A stretch of 5,427 nucleotides of DNA, taken from Candidatus Tagabacteria bacterium CG09_land_8_20_14_0_10_41_14 (GTDB lineage: Bacteria > Patescibacteriota > Minisyncoccia > JAHISW01 > Tagabacteraceae). This document shows positions 1-4,458 of this stretch, one piece after another; within the stretch, counting starts at the first letter, position 1, and each line of letters begins with the position of its first letter. Under the pieces are notes generated by a model. It saw nothing but the letters and a program-made list of their open reading frames with translations, was not told where the DNA came from and ran no database searches. The position numbers and the translations under genes were made by a program. The stretch spans positions 1 to 5,427 of the forward strand of contig PEZL01000039.1 in the NCBI GenBank assembly GCA_002774055.1, written 5' to 3'.

Positions 1-1
1 C

Positions 2-79
2 AATGGGGTGGGAGCGTTTCCGCAATTCCTCTCACAAGAGGAAGGCAAAACAGATAAAAAATTAAAAAAGGTCTTTTAG
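2..79 (+). CDS. possible 3' end of an unidentified gene (partial)
   Basis: The second forward frame is open from the left edge to a TAG at 77-79 and would end a protein in ...GAFPQFLSQEEGK...LKKVF. The charged, lysine-rich tail is plausible for a real C-terminus, but I do not recognise the family. The other two forward frames are also open from the edge (stops at 55-57 and 63-65), so the frame choice rests only on composition. A hairpin at 16-51 lies inside it, so the stretch could equally be the 3' part of a structured RNA. Treat it as a placeholder for whatever gene lies to the left. Confidence 0.2.
   Translation, partial: NGVGAFPQFLSQEEGKTDKKLKKVF
16..51 (+). other. stem-loop, about 13 base pairs
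   Basis: TTCCTCT (26-32) pairs perfectly with AGAGGAA (37-43) across a CACA tetraloop. Below it, GC (22-23) pairs with GC (45-46) and GTTT (16-19) with AAAC (48-51), separated by small asymmetric internal loops. No T-run follows directly, so it is not a typical intrinsic terminator by itself. It could be the end of a structured RNA, an mRNA 3'-end stabiliser, or chance pairing inside a coding tail. Confidence 0.45.
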
Positions 80-93
80 ACGAAGGCTTTTTT
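64..93 (+). terminator. weak intrinsic-terminator-like hairpin
   Basis: AAAAAAG (64-70) can pair with CTTTTTT (87-93). A small inner stem, GTCT (71-74) with AGAC (78-81), sits inside, and five unpaired bases follow it. The six T's at 88-93 would form the U-tract. It follows the possible upstream gene tail and precedes the hicBA promoter, which is where a terminator is expected. The A-T outer stem makes the call weak. Confidence 0.35.
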
Positions 94-99
94 ATTTGA

Positions 100-127
100 T
101 TGACTTTTGGGCGCGACAAGGTATTAT
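100..127 (+). promoter_or_regulatory. sigma70-type promoter of hicBA, leaderless
   Basis: The -35 box TTGACT (100-105) and -10 box TATTAT (122-127) each match five of six consensus bases and are 16 bp apart. The -10 ends six bases before the ATG at 134, so transcription should begin at or next to the A of the start codon and give a leaderless mRNA. The hppA promoter has the same -10 to ATG geometry. I see no clear palindromic operator over the promoter. Confidence 0.65.
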
Positions 128-133
128 GAAAGC

Positions 134-382
134 ATGAAGAATAAATTATCTTTTTATCAAATTGTCGTGGAACCTTGCGAGGAAGGCGGTTTTTTTGCCA
201 CCTGCCCTCTTTTACAAGGTTGTCATGCGGAGGGAGAAACTTTTGGGGAAGCAATTGATAATATAAAAGATGTAATACAGGCACATTTAGATGTTCGCCA
301 AGAAAATGGTGAAATTATTCCCAGTATTGAATTTAAATCTTTTCCTAAGATTAATTTTCAGGTTCTTGTTCCTGTTCGTTAA
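134..382 (+). CDS. hicB: HicB-family antitoxin, short form
   Basis: This is the antitoxin of a type II HicBA module, expected to bind and block the HicA mRNA interferase. The 82-residue protein shows the HicB partial RNase H-like fold. An N-terminal beta strand (FYQIVVEP, residues 7-14) is followed by EEGGFFATCPLLQGCHAEG (about 16-34) and the helix EAIDNIKDVIQAHLD. This matches the family pattern of strand, cPxLpGch.GeT and EAl.ni.eai. The ATG at 134 is chosen over the upstream TTG at 107 because the TTG lies inside the promoter and the family fold starts just after the ATG. No Shine-Dalgarno is present. The protein ends after the core domain, with none of the C-terminal ribbon-helix-helix or HTH DNA-binding extension of longer HicB proteins. 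Autorepression would therefore need another mechanism. hicA follows after six bases, so the two are co-transcribed. Confidence 0.85.
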   Translation: MKNKLSFYQIVVEPCEEGGFFATCPLLQGCHAEGETFGEAIDNIKDVIQAHLDVRQENGEIIPSIEFKSFPKINFQVLVPVR

Positions 383-388
383 GACTTT

Positions 389-625
389 ATGTCTAGGAGA
401 TTTCCTGTTTTAAGATATCGGGATGTGGTGAAGGTGGCCAAAAAACTTGGCTTTTATTTTTGCCGTCAGGCAAAGGGCAGTCATGAAATTTGGAGAAGAG
501 ACGAAGATGGCCGTCAAACCACAATTCCCAAAAGCAGAAAAATCATTAAAAGGAGAACTGTAAAGGCGATTTTGGAAGATTTTCAGATTACTATTGATAA
601 AGTTAGAAAACTTTTGAAAAAATAA
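389..625 (+). CDS. hicA: HicA-family mRNA interferase toxin
   Basis: HicA toxins are small, basic, double-stranded-RNA-binding-like proteins that cleave mRNA and stop translation until neutralised by HicB. This 78-residue protein fits in length and charge. An N-terminal helix (RDVVKVAKKLGF, about 11-22) leads to RQAKGSHEIWRR, where His32 of the GSH motif is the expected catalytic histidine. The strand TTIP and the helix RRTVKAILEDFQIT follow. Many family members have a second histidine after the TxP strand (P-x-H). Here that position reads PKSRK, so it is absent. The antitoxin-first order is the reverse of the E. coli hicAB locus but occurs in many hicBA modules. The start is six bases after the hicB stop and has no Shine-Dalgarno, so translation may be coupled to hicB. 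No frameshift or internal stop is seen, so the toxin looks intact. Confidence 0.85.
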   Translation: MSRRFPVLRYRDVVKVAKKLGFYFCRQAKGSHEIWRRDEDGRQTTIPKSRKIIKRRTVKAILEDFQITIDKVRKLLKK

Positions 626-629
626 TGTT

Positions 630-686
630 ATGCTTTCGTATACAGACTTAAAACCGGGGACAAAATTTGTTTTTACAAGATTATAA
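630..686 (+). pseudogene. efp: EF-P-like N-terminal remnant (18 codons) or tiny ORF
   Basis: An ATG at 630 opens an 18-codon frame reading MLSYTDLKPGTKFVFTRL and ends at TAA 684-686. From memory, the first 14 residues strongly resemble the start of bacterial elongation factor P, especially Patescibacterial versions beginning MLSYxDLKxG. EF-P helps ribosomes through polyproline stretches and is about 185 residues long. Here the similarity ends near base 672 and no EF-P continuation is visible in any frame, so a functional gene is excluded. It begins four bases after the hicA stop. I read it as the 5' stub of a disrupted efp gene, or less likely a short peptide ORF. The match is short, so certainty is limited. 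Confidence 0.45.
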
Positions 687-756
687 AATGACTCACACTG
701 ATAGCTAAAGGTATTGTTAAGTCATTACTTGTTGGAATAAAGAATAGACCACCAAA

Positions 757-800
757 GTTGATTAGTTCTTATAAATTAGTTGATTAGTTCTTATAAATTT
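757..800 (+). repeat. 22-bp tandem direct repeat, two copies
   Basis: The stretches 757-778 and 779-800 are adjacent copies of a 22-base unit starting GTTGATTAGTTC and ending TATAAATT(A/T). They differ only at the last base. The second copy supplies the -35 box of hppA (TTGATT, 780-785), and the first copy carries the same hexamer 22 bp upstream. The spacing is about two helical turns. It could be a slippage duplication or a pair of regulator sites. Confidence 0.9.
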
Positions 801-809
801 GTATATAAT
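780..809 (+). promoter_or_regulatory. sigma70-type promoter of hppA, leaderless
   Basis: The -35 box TTGATT (780-785, four of six consensus bases) and a perfect -10 box TATAAT (804-809) are 18 bp apart. The -10 ends six bases before the ATG at 816, so the predicted transcript starts at the start codon. The -35 box lies within the second copy of the 22-bp tandem repeat. Confidence 0.7.
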
Positions 810-815
810 GAATTC

Positions 816-2804
816 ATGGAATTTTTTGCGATTTTTAGCGGAATCTTAGCGTTAGCTTTTGCCCTTTATCTTATAAGGGAAATTCTTAAATTCAGTCAGG
901 GCTCTGAGAAGATGAAAGAAATTGGAAGATATATTCATGCGGGAGCAGTAGCTTTTCTTAAAAGAGAAGTTAGGGCCATGGTGCCGATTTTAGGTATTAT
1001 TGCAATCCTTTTGGGTTTTTTCATCAGTTTTAAAGAAGCTTTTACTTTTTTGATTGGAGTGATGCTTTCTTTGCTTGCCGGCTATATTGGTATGCAGATA
1101 TCCACAAGGGCTAATGTGCGCAGCGCACAGGCGGCTTCAGAGAGCCTTGCTAAAACTTTTAAAGTTGCTTTTTCAGGCGGCACCGTAATGGGTATGACCG
1201 TAGTTGGCTTGGGCCTTTTGGGCTTGGTTGGAATTTATCTGCTTTTTGATGATCCGGAATTGCTGATTGGTTATGCTTTCGGTTCTTCCTTAACTGCTCT
1301 TTTCCTAAGAGTTGGGGGCGGTATTTATACCAAAAGCGCTGATGTGGGCGCGGATTTGGTAGGTAAGGTTGAAAGCGGTATTCCTGAAGATGATCCCCGG
1401 AATCCCGCGGTTATCGCGGACGCCGTGGGAGATAATGTGGGTGATATTGCCGGAATGGGCTCGGACCTTTTTGAATCTTATGTTTCGGCAATAATCGCCA
1501 CCATTGTTCTAGGTATCGCAGCCGGAATTCATAACGGTGTTGCCTTGCCTCTGGCTTTGGCTTCGGCCGGCATCATCTGTTCAATTGTCGGTTCCTTTTT
1601 TGTAAAAGTTTCAAAAAAAACCGCTCAACAGAATTTTTCCGAGCAAACCGAGGAAGTCAGTAAGGCAATGAACCGGGGAGTTATTATTGCGAATCTTTTG
1701 ATGGTAGGCGCGGCTTTCTTTTTAGTAAGGCGGCTCTGTGCTTCTTTGGATTTATTTTGGGCCGTGGCAGCAGGGTTGGTGGCCGGTTTTCTGATTGGCA
1801 AGGCTACGGAATTTTATACTTCTCATAAATACAAACCGGTTTTGAATATAGCAAGGTCTTCAGAAACCGGAGCTTCTACGAACATTATTGAAGGCTTGTC
1901 TCAAGGAATGATAAGCACTATTGTTCCGGTGGTGAGCGTAGCCGCAGCAATTGTTATTGCGTATTATTTTGGCGGGCTTTACGGCATTGCCATATCTTCG
2001 GTTGGCATTTTGGTGGTTTTGGGATTAAATCTTTCCATTGATTCTTATGGACCGATCGTTGATAATGCCGCCGGTATTGCAGAAATGAGCGGTATGCCCA
2101 AGGAAGTACGTTTCAGGGCCGATGCGTTGGATTCGGTTGGCAACACCACCGCTGCTATTGGCAAGGGTTTTGCCATCGGCTCTGCCGCTCTTGCTTCACT
2201 GGCCTGGTTGGTTGTTTTTTTTGAAAAAGCAGATTTACATAATGTTGTTCTTTTGGATCCAAAAGTTATTGCCGGATTATTTATAGGAGCACTTTTGCCG
2301 TTTGTTTTTTCGGCGTTTGCCTTGAAGGCAGTTGGAAGAGGGGGTTTTGAGATTATTAAAGAAGTTCGACGCCAGTTTGAAGAGATTCCCGGATTAAGAG
2401 AAGGAAGGGCTAATCCGGATTATGAGAAATGTGTGGATATTACTACTAAACGTGCCATCAAAGAAATGTTGGTGCCGGGATTGATTGTAATTTTAACTCC
2501 GGTTTTTGCAGGATTTGTGTTGGGACTCGTCGGCTTAGGGGCTTTATTGACCGGTGCCTTGGTTTGCGGATTTTTACTGGCAGTTATGATGGCTAACGCC
2601 GGCGGGGCATGGGATAATGCCAAGAAATATATTGAGTCGGGTTATCTTGGGGGTAAGGGTTCTTTGGCGCACAAAGCGGCAATAGTTGGCGACACGGTGG
2701 GTGATCCCTTCAAAGATACCGCGGGTCCGTCTTTAAACATATTAATTAAACTTATCGGTAAAGTCGCTCTTGTTTCTGTTCCTTTTTTGGTAATGTTTTT
2801 ATAA
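816..2804 (+). CDS. hppA: K+-dependent membrane ion-pumping pyrophosphatase
   Basis: HppA is an integral membrane enzyme that hydrolyses pyrophosphate and pumps H+ or Na+ out of the cytoplasm. The 662-residue protein is hydrophobic throughout, as expected for the family's 16 helices. The first helix starts at residue 2. All signature segments are present: DVGADLVGKVE (176-186), DAVGDNVGDIAGMGSDLFES (202-221) and, near the C-terminus, HKAAIVGDTVGDPFKDTAGP (619-638). These supply the aspartates that hold Mg-pyrophosphate. At GNTTAAIGKG (442-451) the family's K+ switch position is Ala446 followed by Gly449, typical of the K+-dependent class; K+-independent enzymes have Lys and Thr. Glu220 in DLFESY is at the position seen in Na+ pumps and some K+-dependent H+ pumps, so the ion is not settled. 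ATG 816 is preferred over TTG 780, which lies in the -35 box. The gene appears intact. Confidence 0.95.
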   Translation: MEFFAIFSGILALAFALYLIREILKFSQGSEKMKEIGRYIHAGAVAFLKREVRAMVPILGIIAILLGFFISFKEAFTFLIGVMLSLLAGYIGMQISTRANVRSAQAASESLAKTFKVAFSGGTVMGMTVVGLGLLGLVGIYLLFDDPELLIGYAFGSSLTALFLRVGGGIYTKSADVGADLVGKVESGIPEDDPRNPAVIADAVGDNVGDIAGMGSDLFESYVSAIIATIVLGIAAGIHNGVALPLALASAGIICSIVGSFFVKVSKKTAQQNFSEQTEEVSKAMNRGVIIANLLMVGAAFFLVRRLCASLDLFWAVAAGLVAGFLIGKATEFYTSHKYKPVLNIARSSETGASTNIIEGLSQGMISTIVPVVSVAAAIVIAYYFGGLYGIAISSVGILVVLGLNLSIDSYGPIVDNAAGIAEMSGMPKEVRFRADALDSVGNTTAAIGKGFAIGSAALASLAWLVVFFEKADLHNVVLLDPKVIAGLFIGALLPFVFSAFALKAVGRGGFEIIKEVRRQFEEIPGLREGRANPDYEKCVDITTKRAIKEMLVPGLIVILTPVFAGFVLGLVGLGALLTGALVCGFLLAVMMANAGGAWDNAKKYIESGYLGGKGSLAHKAAIVGDTVGDPFKDTAGPSLNILIKLIGKVALVSVPFLVMFL

Positions 2805-2807
2805 ACT

Positions 2808-2828
2808 AAACGAAATGCGTATTCGTTT
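2808..2828. repeat. short perfect inverted repeat after hppA
   Basis: AAACGAA (2808-2814) and TTCGTTT (2822-2828) form a 7-bp stem with a 7-base loop, starting three bases after the hppA stop. The sequence after it is GCGG rather than a T-run, so it is not a standard terminator for hppA. It could help define the hppA mRNA 3' end or be an operator for tig. Its role is unknown. Confidence 0.5.
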
Positions 2829-2847
2829 GCGGTAGCGGAACTGGCAT

Positions 2848-2876
2848 TTGCGAAAAATTGGAAAACGTGTTAATTT
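2848..2876 (+). promoter_or_regulatory. candidate promoter of tig, near-leaderless
   Basis: TTGCGA (2848-2853, four of six consensus bases) is 17 bp from TAATTT (2871-2876, three of six). The -10 box is preceded by TGT, giving an extended -10 (TGn). It ends seven bases before the ATG at 2884, close to the geometry at hicB and hppA. The hexamers are weak, and read-through from hppA could also supply transcription. Confidence 0.35.
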
Positions 2877-2883
2877 TTGGACT

Positions 2884-3840
2884 ATGTTAGAAATCAAAAA
2901 ACTTCCGAAATCGGAAGTTGAAATAACCGGTGAGATGCCGGCTGATGAGTTTGCCAAGTTTTGGCAAAAGGCCGTGGCAGAGTTGTCAGAGGATATAAAA
3001 TTTCCCGGATTTCGGCCCGGACATATTCCGGAAAAGATTTTGACAGAAAGGGTGGGAGAAGGAGCGGTTTTGGAGAAGGCGGCCGAACTGGCTTTGCAAA
3101 ACGTTTACCCCGGAATTTTACAAGAAAAGAAAATTGAAGCCATTGGCATGCCGCGCGCTTCTGTTACCAAAATCGCCAAAGGAGAAGTTTTGGGTTATAA
3201 ATTTACCACCGCGGTTTTGCCGGAGATAATCCTGCCGGAGGATTATAAAAAAATCACCCAAGAGGTTTTAAACAAAAAAGAAGAAATAAAAGTAGATGAA
3301 AAAGAAGTAGAACAGCAGATTGATTATATAAAACAGGTGCGTGAAAAAAATCCCGATAATAAAAATTTACCTGAAATCAGCGATGAACTGAAGAATGATA
3401 TAAGGAGAAGAATCAAGAGCGAAAAAGAACTCCGGCAGAAAGAAAAACAGCGTCTTGAATCTTTGGACGCGGTTCTTAAAAAAAGCGAATTTGAAATACC
3501 CGATATTTTATTGGAGTCGGAAAAAAACAAAATGCTTTCGGAAACAAAGGCCGGCATAGCGGACATGGGCCTTAAGTGGGAGGATTATCTTAAGCATATA
3601 AAAAAAGAGGAAAAGGAGGTTTGGGAAGGATGGAGCGAAGACGCTAAAAAAAGGGTAAATTACGGGCTTTTATTGAGGCGTTTGGCAAAGGTTTTGGATA
3701 TTGGGGTGACAGATAAGGAAATTGAAGACGAGATAAGCAAAATACCACAGAAAGAAGGAGTTGACAAAGAGCGGTTAAGGGATTATATTTACGGTGTGAT
3801 TAGAAACAACAAGATTTTCAAATTTCTTGAAGAAATTTGA
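2884..3840 (+). CDS. tig: trigger factor without PPIase domain
   Basis: Trigger factor is the ribosome-bound chaperone that meets nascent chains at the exit tunnel. The N-terminal domain (about 1-124) carries the ribosome-docking signature GFRPGHIP at residues 42-49, equivalent to the GFRKG loop of E. coli. It ends with the family-like segment VLPEIILPEDYKKI. The chain then passes into the helical C-terminal chaperone domain (from about 130), recognisable by SDELKNDIRRRIKSE, EFEIPDILLESE and RVNYGLLLRRLAKVLDI. The FKBP-type prolyl isomerase domain normally inserted between these parts is missing; the join is near residues 155-162. This explains the length of 318 residues against 432 in E. coli. 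The frame is intact, so it looks like a natural domain-less form. The start is ATG 2884; the in-frame TTG at 2848 overlaps the candidate -35 box. The stop is TGA. clpP follows after 42 bases, as in the common tig-clpP pairing. Confidence 0.88.
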   Translation: MLEIKKLPKSEVEITGEMPADEFAKFWQKAVAELSEDIKFPGFRPGHIPEKILTERVGEGAVLEKAAELALQNVYPGILQEKKIEAIGMPRASVTKIAKGEVLGYKFTTAVLPEIILPEDYKKITQEVLNKKEEIKVDEKEVEQQIDYIKQVREKNPDNKNLPEISDELKNDIRRRIKSEKELRQKEKQRLESLDAVLKKSEFEIPDILLESEKNKMLSETKAGIADMGLKWEDYLKHIKKEEKEVWEGWSEDAKKRVNYGLLLRRLAKVLDIGVTDKEIEDEISKIPQKEGVDKERLRDYIYGVIRNNKIFKFLEEI

Positions 3841-3850
3841 AAACTTGGTT
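3808..3850 (+). other. long hairpin across the tig stop codon
   Basis: TTTTCAAATTTCTT (3815-3828) and AAGAAATTTGAAAA (3830-3843) are perfect 14-base inverted arms around a single G. With a bulged A at 3814, CAAG (3810-3813) pairs with CTTG (3844-3847). With a bulged G at 3848, AA (3808-3809) pairs with TT (3849-3850). The right arm contains the tig TGA (3838-3840). No clean U-tract follows at once, although the next 30 bases are AT-rich. It may be an RNA-processing or stability element, or an attenuator between tig and clpP. Confidence 0.75.
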
Positions 3851-3882
3851 ATTGAGAATTGAAAATTTATTTATTTTATACT

Positions 3883-4455
3883 ATGTTAATACCAACAGTT
3901 ATTGAAAAATCACAATTTGGGGAGCGGGCCTACGATATTTATTCTCGTCTTTTAAAAGAGAGGATTGTTTTTGTCGGCGGGCCGATTACCGATTCGTTGG
4001 CCAATATTATTATTGCCCAGCTTTTATTTTTGGAATCTCAGGATTCCAAAAAAGATATTTCTTTATATATTAATTCTCCCGGAGGTTCTGTTACTGCCAC
4101 TTTGGCGATTTATGACACGATGAATTATATTAAGCCGGATGTTTCCACGATTTGCGTGGGTATGGCTGCCTCCGGCGGCGCCGTGCTTTTGGCCGGCGGC
4201 AAGAAAGATAAGAGATTTTCTTTAACCAATTCAGAAATAATGATTCACCAGGTGATGGGCGGCGCAGAGGGACAGGCAACCGATATTGAAATAGAAGCCC
4301 GTCATATTTTAAGAATTAAACAGAAGCTGAATGAGATTTTGTCAAAACATACAGGAAAACCGTTAAATCAAATTGAAAAAGATACCGACCGTAATTTTTT
4401 TATGAGCACCGAAGAGGCCAAAAAATACGGCCTTATAGATTCAATAATTAAGTAA
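3883..4455 (+). CDS. clpP: ClpP-family serine peptidase, Asn-variant triad
   Basis: ClpP forms the two-ring, 14-subunit proteolytic chamber fed by Clp ATPases such as ClpX or ClpC. The 190-residue protein starts MLIPTVIEKS..GERAYDIYSRLLKER, matching the processed N-terminus of ClpP and supporting ATG 3883 over the TTG at 3859. There is no propeptide. The INSPGGS segment and the nucleophile region GMAAS(97)GGA are present, as is His122 in MIHQ. In the DTDRNFFMS segment, position 171 (mature E. coli numbering) is Asn instead of the usual catalytic Asp (family: DTxRDxF). Met98, common next to Ser97, is Gly here, and HQPLGG reads HQVMGG. An Ser-His-Asn arrangement is known in Listeria ClpP1, so this may be a slower or specially regulated peptidase rather than a dead one. 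Asp169 is a nearby alternative acid. clpX, the usual next gene, is not downstream. No Shine-Dalgarno is visible; expression may come from tig read-through. Confidence 0.93.
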   Translation: MLIPTVIEKSQFGERAYDIYSRLLKERIVFVGGPITDSLANIIIAQLLFLESQDSKKDISLYINSPGGSVTATLAIYDTMNYIKPDVSTICVGMAASGGAVLLAGGKKDKRFSLTNSEIMIHQVMGGAEGQATDIEIEARHILRIKQKLNEILSKHTGKPLNQIEKDTDRNFFMSTEEAKKYGLIDSIIK

Positions 4456-4458
4456 AAA

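Larger units (their letters stand above)
626..815. other. intergenic region with gene debris
   Basis: No intact gene lies between hicA and hppA. Besides the EF-P-like stub there is a second forward open frame at 692-787, with no start codon of its own, reading LIAKGIVKSLLVGIKNRPPK and onward. It looks protein-like, but I cannot assign it. It may be the 3' remnant of another gene or chance. A 7-bp inverted repeat (AATGACT at 687-693, AGTCATT at 720-726) spans 26 bases. A 22-bp tandem duplication and the hppA promoter occupy the right end. I see no tRNA or CRISPR-like structure on either strand. Confidence 0.5.

Noticed and set aside
688..708. Tiny ORF starting at ATG 688 after TATAAA-like bases
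   Set aside because: It encodes only six residues before TAG/TAA, and no -35 box lies at a suitable distance.
674..772. Minus-strand open frame of about 30 codons between hicA and hppA
   Set aside because: It has no start codon in a good context and no recognisable family, and the AT-rich stretch makes such a frame likely by chance.
2420..3566. Minus-strand open frames inside hppA (2420-2623) and tig (3324-3566)
   Set aside because: They are antisense to strongly conserved coding sequence, with Ser/Phe- or Pro/Ala-rich shadow composition and no promoter.
3838..3840. TGA at the end of tig read as glycine (alternative code)
   Set aside because: Read-through gives only KLGY before the next TGA, and no gene in the window has an internal in-frame TGA, so the standard stop meaning fits.
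3852..3882. A possible promoter TTGAGA (3852-3857) with TATACT (3877-3882) directly before the clpP ATG
   Set aside because: The hexamers look good (19-bp spacer), but transcription would start after the ATG at 3883, which is clearly the right start because MLIPTVIE matches the ClpP N-terminus. An earlier -10 that would fit (TATTTT, 3872-3877) lacks a good -35.
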